A stretch of 64,000 nt of DNA, from positions 248,001 to 312,000 of the forward strand of contig NZ_QPLT01000001.1 in assembly GCF_003666015.1 (NCBI RefSeq), written 5' to 3'. The translations under genes were made by a program, and so were the position numbers. Source of the stretch: Halorubrum sp. Atlit-26R. GTDB taxonomy: Archaea > Halobacteriota > Halobacteria > Halobacteriales > Haloferacaceae. Below the pieces are notes generated by a model. The model was not told where the DNA came from. It saw only the letters and a list, made by a program, of their open reading frames with translations, and searched no databases. Below are positions 27,707 through 35,885 of the stretch, piece after piece. Numbering within the stretch: position 1 is the first letter of the stretch; the number at the start of each line of letters is the position of its first letter.

Positions 27707-27976
27707 ATGACCGTTCGACTGCTGGATTTCCACGCCGAGTGGTGCGGCCCGTGTAAGACCCAAGACCCCATCCTGGAGGAGATTCAGGAGGACCTCGGCG
27801 ACGCGTTCGAGCTCCAGAAGGTCGACGTCGACGAGGAGCAGGACGTCGCGAACCAGTACCAGGTCCGCTCGCTCCCGACGCTCATCGTCGAGAACGACGA
27901 CGGCGTCGTCGACCGCTTCGTCGGCGTCACGCAGCGCGAGGACATCGAGGCCGCCCTCACCGAAGCGGGCGCCTAA
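27707..27976 (+). CDS. Thioredoxin
   Basis: 89 aa from the ATG at 27707 ([17 protein letters not shown]). An in-frame TTG four codons earlier is less likely because CCCTTATGC at about -30 fits a leaderless start at the ATG. The redox motif WCGPC (Cys13, Cys16) and the cis-proline in RSLPTLIV are both present. It is short, because the usual first beta strand/helix is missing, as in several haloarchaeal thioredoxins. A general cytosolic disulfide reductant; a candidate reductase (42057-43127) is in the window. Confidence 0.93.
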   Translation: MTVRLLDFHAEWCGPCKTQDPILEEIQEDLGDAFELQKVDVDEEQDVANQYQVRSLPTLIVENDDGVVDRFVGVTQREDIEAALTEAGA

Positions 27977-28073
27977 AGCGGACACCTGACGCCGGCTCTC
28001 GCTCGCACCCGTTCTTCCCGCGGCCGCCGCGGCGTCTCGCAACCTTTTACAGCACCGCCCGTCCAGTAGTCGT

Positions 28074-28223
28074 ATGGCCAGTTTCGACGCCGCCGAACGT
28101 CGCATGCTCGACCGACAGATCTGTATGCGCTGTAACGCCCGCAACGCCTCCGAGGCCGAGCGCTGCCGCAAGTGCGGCTACACCAAGCTCCGCCCGAAGG
28201 CGACCGAGCGCCGCGCAGCGTAA
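28074..28223 (+). CDS. rpl40e: Ribosomal protein L40e
   Basis: 49 aa, found by translating the plus strand from the ATG at 28074 to TAA 28221-28223. It is a small basic zinc-finger protein with Cys17 and Cys20 (ICMRC) and Cys31 and Cys34 (CRKC), ending [14 protein letters not shown], which is the archaeal L40e pattern. It is a component of the large ribosomal subunit. AACCTTTTACAG about 25-30 bp upstream is a plausible TATA box. A ten-T run downstream (28451-28460) may terminate it or its read-through. Confidence 0.93.
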   Translation: MASFDAAERRMLDRQICMRCNARNASEAERCRKCGYTKLRPKATERRAA

Positions 28224-28320
28224 TCAGGTCGGCTCCGGGCCGGGTTCGGCCCTTCTCGCGAATTCACTCTTTGCCGGCCAGCCGTGCGTGCGCCTCGCTT
28301 CGACCGCCGGCCGCGCGTGG

Positions 28321-28466
28321 CCCTCGCGCCTCCCCAGCCTCGCCGCTCGCTCCCACCGGTCGCTCGCGGCGTCCCTCGCGCGTGCGACTCGCGCCCTCCG
28401 GACGCTCGTCGGCACGCGCCGACGTGGGCGGTCGGTCTCGTCGCCGCTCGTTTTTTTTTTAAATAC
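28321..28466 (+). repeat. Intergenic structured repeat, copy C (3'-half only)
   Basis: A partial copy between convergent genes. It begins at the linker CGCCTCCCCAGCCTCG, then hairpin II (GCCGC/GCGGC) and the conserved GTCCCTCGCGCGTGC. A hairpin III outer stem of GCGCGTGC/GCACGCGC closes near 28420. The leader units, the CCAAAGCCCC boxes and hairpin I are absent. It ends at a T10 run and AAATACGG, where copies A and B have ATTTAAATA. The truncation shows that the family is modular. Confidence 0.75.
28451..28460 (+). terminator. T10 run, probable transcription terminator
   Basis: Ten consecutive T on the plus strand, downstream of L40e and preceded by the hairpins of repeat copy C. Archaeal RNA polymerase terminates at T-runs, so this is a likely stop for plus-strand transcripts facing the convergent MBL hydrolase gene. 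Confidence 0.55.
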
Positions 28467-28475
28467 GGCTCCCGC

Positions 28476-29117
28476 TCAGTCGTCCGGGTACTTCGGCTCG
28501 CGGCGCTCGGCGCGCTCCGTCGCGCGCTCGATCACCTCGCGGACGGTGTCCGGCCCGTCGGCGGCGCGGTAGACGTCGCCGTGGCCGGGGAACATGGCTT
28601 CGGTGGTGTCGGGCAGCCGGTCGAGGATCTCGTGAAGGCTCTCGATCAGGCGCTCGCGCGACTGCCCGGCCATGTCGGTGCGGCCGAACGAGCCGTCGTC
28701 GAAGGCGCCGTCGTTGTACACGACCACGTCGCCGGAGTAGCACCGCTCCTCGCCGACGAGCGAGACGTGGTCGTCGGCGTGACCCGGCGTGTGGACGACC
28801 TCGCAGGCCTCACTGCCGACGAGTATCTCGTCGCCGTCTTCGAGCGCCACGTCGCGGCGCGGGTGGTCGGCGTACGCGAACACTCGGGGGTCGAAGCGGT
28901 CGACGACGGCGTCGAGTTCGCCCACGTGGTCGTGGTGCTGGTGCGTGATCACGACGCGGTCGAGGCCGTCAGCACCGGCGCCGTCGAGCGCGTCGGCGAT
29001 GACGTCGTCCACGCCCGGCATCGTTCCGGCGTCGACGAGCGTGGTGGCGTCCCCGACGACGAGGTACGCGTTACAGGTGAACTCCTCCGCGTCCGCGGTG
29101 ACGGTGATCGGCTCCAT
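28476..29117 (-). CDS. MBL-fold metallohydrolase
   Basis: 213 aa. The signature ITHQHHDHVGEL (near residues 57-68) supplies the first metal-binding His/Asp set. HTPGHADDHVSL and the downstream SGDVV and FPGHGDVY segments supply the rest, giving a complete dinuclear metal site of the glyoxalase-II-like branch. It is a cytosolic hydrolase of unknown substrate; hydroxyacylglutathione-type thioester or beta-lactam-like substrates are family possibilities only. ATG start, length normal. It is transcribed alone, convergent with L40e and divergent from the next small gene. Confidence 0.9.
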   Translation of the reverse strand: MEPITVTADAEEFTCNAYLVVGDATTLVDAGTMPGVDDVIADALDGAGADGLDRVVITHQHHDHVGELDAVVDRFDPRVFAYADHPRRDVALEDGDEILVGSEACEVVHTPGHADDHVSLVGEERCYSGDVVVYNDGAFDDGSFGRTDMAGQSRERLIESLHEILDRLPDTTEAMFPGHGDVYRAADGPDTVREVIERATERAERREPKYPDD

Positions 29118-29238
29118 GCCCGTACTCGCTCGCGGAGCGACAAAAGGGTACAGCCGGGGCGCGCGGGCCGCGTCCGGGCCCCAATCGGGGCCGGCGGCCG
29201 TGGATTTATCAGTCGCGCCCTGTTACCCTCACACACAT

Positions 29239-29421
29239 ATGGGCTTCGGCAGCTACGACGAGTCCGAACAGGAGAACCAGGACCTGGACGCGGACTTCGA
29301 CGACGACGACGGCGTCCGGGCTGCCCAGGAGACCCACCAGGGGTCCGTCGACTACGAGCCCGGCGCCTCGAACGACGAGCTTCTCGACCGGCTCCAGGAG
29401 ATCAAGTCCGAGGACGCGTGA
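29239..29421 (+). CDS. DUF5786-like small acidic protein
   Basis: 60 aa, starting MGFGSYDESEQENQ and ending in a helix (NDELLDRLQEIKSEDA). It is extremely acidic, with a DADFDDDDG stretch. This matches the short haloarchaeal family I remember as DUF5786; the function is unknown. The DUF99-like gene's GTG starts immediately after the TGA with no gap, so the two are one transcription unit. The start follows an ACACACATATG context with no obvious upstream ribosome-binding site. Confidence 0.75.
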   Translation: MGFGSYDESEQENQDLDADFDDDDGVRAAQETHQGSVDYEPGASNDELLDRLQEIKSEDA

Positions 29422-30006
29422 GTGGACCCGCCGAGCCGCACGCTCGGCGTCGCCTTCTCTGACGGCCGCGACGCGAGCCACGCGGCCGGCGTCGTCGTCC
29501 GCGCCGACGGGACGCCGGACGGCTTCGCGTTCGCGCGGTGTACCGTCGGCGGAACGGACGCCACCGACGCGGTTATCGACTGCTGGCGCGCGCTCGACCG
29601 CGAGGACGTCCGCCACGTCGCCTGCGCGGGCGTCGCGCCCGCGTGGTTCAACCTCCTCGACCTCGACCGGCTCCGCGAGACCCTCGGCCGTCCCGTCTAC
29701 GCCGTGAGCTACGAGGCGAGCCCCGGCCTCGAACCGGCCCTGCGCGACGCGTTCGACGGCGACGCGCTCGCCGAGCGCCTCGCGACGTACAGGTCGCTCC
29801 CGCCGCGCGTTCGGGTCGGCGCCGCGGACTCGGACGGCGACGCGTCGGCCCCCGACGACCCTCGCTTCGTCCGCGCGGTCGGCATCGACCCCGACGACGC
29901 CGCCGCGGCGATACGGGGGCTCACCCGCGCCGGCGAGCGGCGCTGCGAGCCGCTCCGGATCGCGGCGCTGGCCGCGAGCGCGCACCGCGAGGCGGCGACC
30001 GAGTGA
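29422..30006 (+). CDS. DUF99-family (endonuclease V-like fold) protein
   Basis: 194 aa from a GTG start immediately downstream of the previous stop. The pattern is LGVAFSDG...AGVVVRADG, then ATDAVIDCW, then CAGVAPAWFNLLDLDRL, then PVYAVSYEASPGLEPALRDAF. This follows the DUF99 family, which has a fold related to endonuclease V. Biochemical activity of the family is not established as far as I know. Co-directional with the DUF5786-like gene before it and the uracil-DNA glycosylase after it, so a DNA-maintenance neighbourhood is plausible but inferred. Confidence 0.8.
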   Translation: MDPPSRTLGVAFSDGRDASHAAGVVVRADGTPDGFAFARCTVGGTDATDAVIDCWRALDREDVRHVACAGVAPAWFNLLDLDRLRETLGRPVYAVSYEASPGLEPALRDAFDGDALAERLATYRSLPPRVRVGAADSDGDASAPDDPRFVRAVGIDPDDAAAAIRGLTRAGERRCEPLRIAALAASAHREAATE

Positions 30007-30083
30007 CGCGTCCGCCGCCCGACCGGGCGGACGCGCTCGGACCGACCGACGATACTTAGACGACCGCGCCCCGAGCCGTCGGT

Positions 30084-30716
30084 ATGAGCGAACACGGCGG
30101 CGACGGCGCCGCGCTCGACGAGGACCTGTGCGTTCCCGGCTGCGAGCGCTGCCCGGAACTGGTCGAGTCCCGGAGCCGGATCGTCGACGGGGCCGGCCCG
30201 ACCGACGCGGACCTGCTGTTCGTCGGCGAGGGGCCGGGCGCGACCGAGGACGAGGAGGGCGAGCCGTTCGTCGGGCGGTCGGGCGACGTGCTCGACGAGG
30301 CGCTGCGCGACGCGGGGCTCGCCCGCGCCGACGTGCGGATCACGAACTGCGTGCGGTGCCGGCCGCCCGACAACCGCGACCCGACGAGCGAGGAGCTGGC
30401 GAACTGCCGCGGCTACCTCGAAACGGAGATCGAGCGGCTCGCCCCCGAACTGATCGTGACGCTCGGGAAGGTCCCGAGCGAACACCTCCTCGACCGCTCG
30501 GTGGCGATCACTTCCGAGTCGGGCGACGTGGTCGACGCGCGGCTCGCGGGCGAATCGCGGCGCGTCCTCCTCTCCGTCCACCCGGCGGCGACGCTGTACG
30601 ACCGGAGCCAGCGCGACGGCTTCTTCGAGACGATCGCCCGAGCGGCCGAACTGAGCGGCGTCGGAGAACGGAGCGGAGACGGCGGGGACGGCCAGTCGCG
30701 GCTCGGCGAGTTCTGA
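30084..30716 (+). CDS. Type-4 (Fe-S) uracil-DNA glycosylase
   Basis: 210 aa. Conserved cysteines for a 4Fe-4S cluster lie in CERCPELVESRSRIV at the N-terminus and in TNCVRCRPPDNRDPTSEELANC. Glycosylase motif FVGEGPGATEDEEGEPFVGRSG is the family-4 motif 1, and LSVHPAATLYD is motif 2. It removes uracil from deaminated DNA, initiating base-excision repair. The C-terminal Gly/Asp tail is halophile-specific. It is downstream of the DUF99-like gene, with a 77-bp gap that contains a GATACTTAGACG TATA candidate about 30 bp before the ATG. Confidence 0.94.
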   Translation: MSEHGGDGAALDEDLCVPGCERCPELVESRSRIVDGAGPTDADLLFVGEGPGATEDEEGEPFVGRSGDVLDEALRDAGLARADVRITNCVRCRPPDNRDPTSEELANCRGYLETEIERLAPELIVTLGKVPSEHLLDRSVAITSESGDVVDARLAGESRRVLLSVHPAATLYDRSQRDGFFETIARAAELSGVGERSGDGGDGQSRLGEF

Positions 30717-30722
30717 GCGGCG

Positions 30723-31739
30723 TCAGTTTCGGTCGGACCGGTCGCCGACGCCGAGCCACTTCTTCGCGTCGAACAGGCCGCGGATCGCCTCGACGAGCCC
30801 CTTCCCCTCGTGCTCGCCCGGTCGGAGCCGGGCGCGGATGCGCGAGGAGATGAGCTCGATGCCGAGGACGACGATGAACACCATGATCAGCCCCGCGGCG
30901 GTCTGCTGGAACTCGAAGAGGTCCTGGCTGTTCCGGATCATCAGCCCGAGGCCGCCGGCGCCGACGACGCCGAGCGAGATGGCGATCCGGGTGTTGATCT
31001 CCAAGATGTACAGCGTCCACGCGATGAAGGAGCGCGACACCTGACTCAGCATGCCGAAGCTCACGGTCTGGGTGCCCGACGCGCCCGTCGACCGGATCGC
31101 CTCGATCGGCCCCTCCTCGATCTCCTCGAGGTCGTCGGTGAACAGGCGGCCGAGGTTCCCGATGCTGTCGGTCGCGATCGCGAGCACCGCGGTGACCTGC
31201 CCCGGCGGCCCGATAGGGATGTACAGGAAGATCCAGACGATCGCGGGGATGGCGCGGATGCCGCTGAGGGTGCCCCGGAAGATGAAGTTGAAGGGGAACG
31301 GCGTGACGCGCTCGCTCCCGAGGACGCCGAGGACGAGCGCGAACGGGAAGGCGAACACGGTGCCCATGAAGCCGAGGAGGAGCGTCACGAGGCTCGCCTT
31401 CACCAGCGACTGCCGCGACGACTGGAAGCTCTCGACGATGTGCGCGCCGCCGTCGCCGAAGCTGGCGGGGATCGCCTGTAACCCGGTGATCCCCTGGTCT
31501 TTGGTGTAGATCGTGAAGTTCTGGAAGTCGGGCGGGAAGAAGCCGGTCCTGATGAACTCGACCATCCCGGGGAGCCGCCCCGCGACGACGTTCGGCTGGA
31601 AGCCGATGAAGCCGAGTCCCCAGTAGGTGACGCCGAGGACCGCGACGAGCAGCACGCCCCACAGCACGTACTTCAGCCGGCGGAGCCGTTCGAGCGCGCG
31701 GAACTGGTCGTCGATCGCCGAGTCGGGCGGCGAGCTCAC
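30723..31739 (-). CDS. phnE: Phosphonate/phosphate-type ABC transporter permease (PhnE family)
   Basis: 338 aa with about six membrane helices and the binding-protein-dependent permease EAA-like loop. The segment ESFQSSRQSLVKASLVTLLLGFMGTVFAFPFAL and RAIPAIVWIFLYIPIGPPGQ-type region identify the PhnE group. It forms the inner-membrane channel for the periplasmic-type binding protein encoded downstream of the promoter. The start overlaps the phnC stop in an ATGA. Only one permease gene is present, so the channel is likely a homodimer. Confidence 0.9.
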   Translation of the reverse strand: MSSPPDSAIDDQFRALERLRRLKYVLWGVLLVAVLGVTYWGLGFIGFQPNVVAGRLPGMVEFIRTGFFPPDFQNFTIYTKDQGITGLQAIPASFGDGGAHIVESFQSSRQSLVKASLVTLLLGFMGTVFAFPFALVLGVLGSERVTPFPFNFIFRGTLSGIRAIPAIVWIFLYIPIGPPGQVTAVLAIATDSIGNLGRLFTDDLEEIEEGPIEAIRSTGASGTQTVSFGMLSQVSRSFIAWTLYILEINTRIAISLGVVGAGGLGLMIRNSQDLFEFQQTAAGLIMVFIVVLGIELISSRIRARLRPGEHEGKGLVEAIRGLFDAKKWLGVGDRSDRN

Positions 31740-32548
31740 GCCCGCTCACCCCCGTCGGCGGCCGCGTCGGCGTCGGCCTCGCCCAGCTCCTCGCTCGTCG
31801 TGCCGGTCGGCACCGTCTGTCCGTCCTGTGCGCTGCCGTAGTAGATGCGGTCCATCTCGTCCATCGTGAGGTCGTCGGCGTCGCCGTCGAAGATCACCTC
31901 GCCGTCGCGGATGCCGAGGAACCGGTCCCCGAACTCGCGCGCGATGTTCACCTGGTGGAGGCTGGTGATCGTGGTGAGGTCCTGCTCGGTCGCGGCCTTC
32001 TTGAGGTACCGCATCACGTCGCGCGCGGCCTTCGGGTCGAGGCTGGCGACCGGCTCGTCGGCGAGGACGATCTCGGGGTTCTGGACCAGCGCGCGGGCGA
32101 TCCCGACGCGCTGTTTCTGGCCCCCGCTCATCGACTCGGCGCGCTGGCCGGCCTCGTCGAGGAGGCCGACCGTCTGGAGGGCCTCCAGGGCGGTCCGCTT
32201 GTCGACGTCGTCGTGCATCCCGAGGGCGCTGCGGAGGAGCCCGTTCCGCGAGAGCGCCCCCGACAGGGCGTTGCCGAACGCGGTCTTGCTCTCGATGAGG
32301 TAGTGTTCCTGGAACACCATCCCGACCCCGCTGCGGTTCCCTTGGAGCTCCTCGCCGCCGATGCGGACGGACCCGTCGGTGGGTTGCGTGAGCCCGTTCA
32401 ACACCCGCAGCATCGTCGACTTGCCGGCACCGGAGGGACCGAGCAGGATGACGAACTCCCCCTCGTCGATGGTGAACGACACGTCGTCGAGGGCGACGGT
32501 GTCCTCGTCGTATATCTTGCTGACGTTTTCGAATTCGATCGTTGGCAT
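31736..32548 (-). CDS. phnC: Phosphonate/phosphate-type ABC transporter ATPase (PhnC family)
   Basis: 270 aa. Walker A GPSGAGKST is at 37-45. VFQEHYLIESKTAFGNALSGAL resembles PhnC, the signature is MSGGQKQRVGIARAL, and Walker B is IVLADEPVASLDP. The C-terminal 30 residues are an acidic extension. It energises phosphonate or phosphite uptake. It sits between phnD and phnE on the minus strand. The substrate cannot be read from the sequence because no C-P lyase or phosphonate catabolic gene is in this window. Confidence 0.93.
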   Translation of the reverse strand: MPTIEFENVSKIYDEDTVALDDVSFTIDEGEFVILLGPSGAGKSTMLRVLNGLTQPTDGSVRIGGEELQGNRSGVGMVFQEHYLIESKTAFGNALSGALSRNGLLRSALGMHDDVDKRTALEALQTVGLLDEAGQRAESMSGGQKQRVGIARALVQNPEIVLADEPVASLDPKAARDVMRYLKKAATEQDLTTITSLHQVNIAREFGDRFLGIRDGEVIFDGDADDLTMDEMDRIYYGSAQDGQTVPTGTTSEELGEADADAAADGGERA

Positions 32549-32619
32549 GAGATTTGACTTTGTCCGAGAACGGACCGATCGTATGAAAAACGATCCGAAG
32601 TTGGGGACCGAGCGAGCTC

Positions 32620-33705
32620 CTACTGGTTGAAGATGTCAGTTCCGACGCCGAGCTCGTCGGCGACGTCGATGACGGACTGGTAATCCTCCCGGCTCGACTC
32701 GCGGACGCGGCTGAACCAGAGGTCGTCTTCGGTGCCGTCCTCGCCGTCGGCACCGTAGTAGATGCTGTCCGGACCCTCCAAGAACGCCTCTTGGATGGCG
32801 CTTTTCACGTCGTCGTCCAGTTCGGGCGAGACCACGATCGGCGCGCGCGGCAGCCCCTCGTCCTCGTGGAGGGTGGTCGCGACCTCCTGCCACGCCTCCG
32901 GCGCGGGACCGGTTCCGGTGTCGCGGACGAACCCGCCCATCGCCGCCGCGTCGACTTGGCCCTGTTCGAGCAGGGTGTACGAGCCCACGTGACCGCCGGC
33001 GAACCGGGCGTCGAACTCGGCCTGCGAGCCGTTGCCCTCGGGGAGTTCGCCGACGTCGAGGCCGCCCTGATTCGACATGCTGTACAGCGGGTACAGCGCG
33101 CCGCTGGTGGAGAGCCGGTCGGAGAACGCGACCGTCTTGCCGGAGAGGTCGGACAGCTCCGTGATGTCGCTGTCGTTCGGCGTCGCGATGATGCTCTTGT
33201 ACGTCCACCCGCCGTAGCCGTACCGCTGGAGGATGATCTCCGCGTTGTCGGTCATCACGCCGAGGCCGGCCGCGAACGGTCCGGTCTCGGCGATGTCCAG
33301 CGTTCCCTGGCCGAGAGACTGGATGATGGCGCTGTAGTTGCTTCCGATGGTCCCCTCGACGCTGAGGTCGCTGGGGACGTCGTAGTTCTCCTGGAGGTAG
33401 CTCCCGATGTGGTCTTCGAGCGGGGAGTACTGTACGTTGAGGTCCTCCTGCGGGACCGACGGCGAGATGCCGAAGTCGACCGTGCCGTCGCCGCCGAAGG
33501 TCATCTCCGGTTCGCTGTCCGATCCGTCGCTACCGTCGCCGCCGTCCGACCCGTCGCCGCCGTCGGACCCGTCCGACCCGTCGCTACCGTCGGACCCGTC
33601 GCCGCCGTCCGAGCCATCGGACCCGTCGCCGCCGCCGCTACAGCCGGCGAGTCCAACGATGCTTGCTGCGCCCGCGACCTTGAGGAATTGGCGTCGTCGC
33701 TCCAT
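32620..33705 (-). CDS. phnD: PhnD-like phosphonate/phosphate-binding Tat lipoprotein
   Basis: 361 aa from the ATG at 33705. The frame continues upstream, but this start gives a perfect twin-arginine motif (RRRQFLK) and lipobox (GLAGC), so the protein is exported folded and lipid-anchored. A repetitive Gly-Ser-Asp linker of about 45 residues follows. The ligand-binding part starts near residue 65, with DFGISPSVPQEDL, PLEDHIGSYLQE and TVAFSDRLSTSGALYPLY typical of the PhnD/PtxB fold. It precedes phnC and phnE in the same direction. The region upstream is unusually A/T-rich and holds its promoter. Confidence 0.92.
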   Translation of the reverse strand: MERRRQFLKVAGAASIVGLAGCSGGGDGSDGSDGGDGSDGSDGSDGSDGGDGSDGGDGSDGSDSEPEMTFGGDGTVDFGISPSVPQEDLNVQYSPLEDHIGSYLQENYDVPSDLSVEGTIGSNYSAIIQSLGQGTLDIAETGPFAAGLGVMTDNAEIILQRYGYGGWTYKSIIATPNDSDITELSDLSGKTVAFSDRLSTSGALYPLYSMSNQGGLDVGELPEGNGSQAEFDARFAGGHVGSYTLLEQGQVDAAAMGGFVRDTGTGPAPEAWQEVATTLHEDEGLPRAPIVVSPELDDDVKSAIQEAFLEGPDSIYYGADGEDGTEDDLWFSRVRESSREDYQSVIDVADELGVGTDIFNQ

Positions 33706-33834
33706 GAGGAGTACGTATTGGCGTTTTACTGATCTATCAAAAGTGTTGCTGTTCAAATATACGGACAGGTATATACTGCTCTGTAGTGCATCCCGGATGG
33801 AAACTGACTTCCACGCAGGTGATATATCGGTAAC
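33706..33834. promoter_or_regulatory. A/T-rich divergent promoter between phnD and hisH
   Basis: This spacer is markedly A/T-richer than its surroundings. It contains several TATA-like boxes: CAAATATAC (about 33753), GGTATATAC (about 33766) and GATATATCGG (about 33821). The last is too near the hisH ATG for a leaderless start there but would suit a start at the in-frame GTG at 33862. A phosphate- or phosphonate-responsive operator may be here, but I cannot identify one. Confidence 0.5.
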
Positions 33835-34488
33835 ATGGACGAATCTCCAACGGATCGAGAGGTGTCCGTCGCCCTCGTGGACTACGGTCTCGGGAACCTC
33901 CGGTCCGCGACCCGTGGGCTGGAACGCGCGGGCGCGACCGTCGAGGTGACCGACGACCCCGAGGCGTTCGCCGAGGCCGACGGCGTCGTCCTCCCGGGCG
34001 TCGGCGCGTTCCGCGAGGGGATGGAGAACGCCGGCCCGTTGCGCGAGGCGCTGACCGACCACGCCGAGGCGGGGCGCCCCCTCTTCGGGATCTGCCTCGG
34101 GATGCAGATGCTCCTCACCACGAGCGAGGAGGCCGATCACGAGGGCGAAGGCGAGGTGACGGGGCTCGATTTAGTCCCCGGCACCAACGTCCGGTTCGAC
34201 GTGGACCGGAAGGTGCCGCACATGGGCTGGAACGAGCTGGAGGTGACGCGCGACCACCCGATCGTCGAGGGAGTCGACGGGGAGCACGCCTACTTCGTCC
34301 ACTCCTACTACGCCGAGCCGGACGACGCCGACGCGGTCGTCGCCACCGCGGACTACGGCGTCGACTTCCCGGCCGTCGTCGCCAACGAGGCCGGCAACGT
34401 GTTCGGCACGCAGTTCCACCCCGAGAAGAGCGGCGAGACGGGGCTGACGATCCTGCGGAACTTCGTCGACTACTGCGCCGAGCGGTAG
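33835..34488 (+). CDS. hisH: Imidazole glycerol phosphate synthase glutaminase subunit HisH
   Basis: 217 aa from the ATG at 33835. The in-frame GTG at 33862 would remove nine residues and place the start after the TATATC box. The glutaminase motifs are complete: the PGVGAF oxyanion loop, Cys87 in GICLGMQM, and the His/Glu pair in QFHPEKSG. It supplies ammonia to HisF, converting PRFAR to IGP and AICAR in histidine synthesis. hisF is not in the window. It is divergent from phnD. Confidence 0.95.
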   Translation: MDESPTDREVSVALVDYGLGNLRSATRGLERAGATVEVTDDPEAFAEADGVVLPGVGAFREGMENAGPLREALTDHAEAGRPLFGICLGMQMLLTTSEEADHEGEGEVTGLDLVPGTNVRFDVDRKVPHMGWNELEVTRDHPIVEGVDGEHAYFVHSYYAEPDDADAVVATADYGVDFPAVVANEAGNVFGTQFHPEKSGETGLTILRNFVDYCAER

Positions 34489-34510
34489 TCGGCGACCGCG
34501 TTCGCCTTTC

Positions 34511-35524
34511 TCAGAGCTCGTCGTACGGCCCGGGCTTCGCGGCCGTCAGGCGCTCGACCTGCTCGTCGGAGAGGTCGATCGTCGCGGCCGCGAGGTTCTC
34601 GCGGAGCTGGTCGACCGTCCGGGCGCCGACGATGGGCGCGGTGACGCCGTCGCGGTGCGCGAGCCACGCGAGCGCGGTCTGCGCGGGCGAGGCGTCGACC
34701 TCGTCGGCGACCCGATCGAGCTCGTCGTGAACGTCGAAGTTCTCCTCAGTGAGGTACGCCTCCTGGAACCGGCTCGACTCGGCTGCCTTCGAGTCGTCGG
34801 GGAGGTCGGCGTCGCGGTCGTACTTCCCGGTCAGGAACCCCTGTCCGAGCGGGCTCCACGGGGAGACGGCGAGGTTGCGCTGGCGCGCGAACTCGAGGTA
34901 GTCCCCCTCGACCTCGCGGTCGACGAGGTTGTAGCGCGGCTGGAGCACCTTGAACGGCTCCCACCCCTCGCTCCGGGCGATCTCGTTGGCGCGGGCGACC
35001 TTCCAGGCGTTCGGGCGGAGCGTGGAGGCGCCGAGGTAGTGGACCTTGCCGGACTCGACGAGCCCGTTCAGCGTCTTCATCAGCTCGCGGGCGGGCGTCT
35101 CGTCGTCCCAGCGGTGGATGTAGAGGACGTCTATGTAGTTGGTGTCGAGCCGGTCGAGCAGGGCGTCGACACGGTGGCGGACGTTCTTGCGGTTCGTGCC
35201 GCGGCTGTTCGGATCGCCGTCGCGGATCTGCCAGTACACCTTCGAGGCGACCGTGTAGCGCTCGCGGTCGCGCTCGGCGAGCCAGTCGCCGATCCAGCGC
35301 TCGCAGTCGCCGCCGCCGTACACGTCGGCGGTGTCGATGTACCGCCCGCCGGCGGTCTCGTAGGCGTCGAGCAGCTCGTGGGCGCGCTCCTCGTCGATCT
35401 CCACGTTCCCCGCCTCGGTCACGCGGCCGAACCGCCACGTGCCGAACTGGAGTTCGCTCGTCCGCAGGCCGGTTCGGCCGAGCGGCACGGTTCCCAGATC
35501 GATCTCGTCGAGTTCGGGCGTCAT
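34511..35524 (-). CDS. Aldo/keto reductase family protein
   Basis: 337 aa NADP-dependent TIM-barrel reductase. Catalytic Asp/Tyr context DTADVYGGG and the catalytic Lys in TVASKVYW are present. The HRWD strand carries the His, and the C-terminal NADP-binding loop is VGARTVDQL. It resembles the YajO/general-stress branch, which acts on aldehydes and ketones. The substrate is unknown. It is a single gene on the minus strand, convergent with hisH and upstream of a zinc-ribbon gene oriented the same way. Confidence 0.92.
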   Translation of the reverse strand: MTPELDEIDLGTVPLGRTGLRTSELQFGTWRFGRVTEAGNVEIDEERAHELLDAYETAGGRYIDTADVYGGGDCERWIGDWLAERDRERYTVASKVYWQIRDGDPNSRGTNRKNVRHRVDALLDRLDTNYIDVLYIHRWDDETPARELMKTLNGLVESGKVHYLGASTLRPNAWKVARANEIARSEGWEPFKVLQPRYNLVDREVEGDYLEFARQRNLAVSPWSPLGQGFLTGKYDRDADLPDDSKAAESSRFQEAYLTEENFDVHDELDRVADEVDASPAQTALAWLAHRDGVTAPIVGARTVDQLRENLAAATIDLSDEQVERLTAAKPGPYDEL

Positions 35525-35618
35525 CGTCGAACGGTTGTCTCGGTCGACGCAAAAAGCCTCAGCAACCGGATGCGGTGTGTGAACCCTCGCCTATCGCCGG
35601 GGACGGGCGCGGGGGCGG

Positions 35619-35804
35619 CTACTCGCAGGTCACGGCGAAGTCCTCCTCCGCCGCGGTCGCGGTGCACACCGGACAGCCGGACTCGAGTATCGTCTCCCGC
35701 ATCGCGTCGTTGACCTCGATGGTCTGCGCGCAATCCGGGCAGGTGAAGTGAACGGTGGTCAACGGCTTTCCCTCTCGGTTCACGGATGCGCGGGCTGCGG
35801 ACAT
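35619..35804 (-). CDS. Mini zinc-ribbon protein, haloarchaeal type
   Basis: 61 aa if begun at the ATG 35804. Two cysteine knuckles (CPDC and CPVC) make one zinc ribbon, with NDAMRETILESG between them. Homologues I recall begin close to TTVHFTCPDC, so the true start may be internal: GTG at 35783 or TTG at 35762. The CATTTATG that includes the first ATG looks like a TATA box about 25 bp before the GTG, favouring that start. The function is unknown. Confidence 0.72.
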   Translation of the reverse strand: MSAARASVNREGKPLTTVHFTCPDCAQTIEVNDAMRETILESGCPVCTATAAEEDFAVTCE

Positions 35805-35885
35805 AAATGAACGGTTCCGGATCGATGCCGGGCGCCGTCCGTTCCCGCGCTCGCCGTCGGCCGCTCCGGGCTCGCCGTCGGCCGC

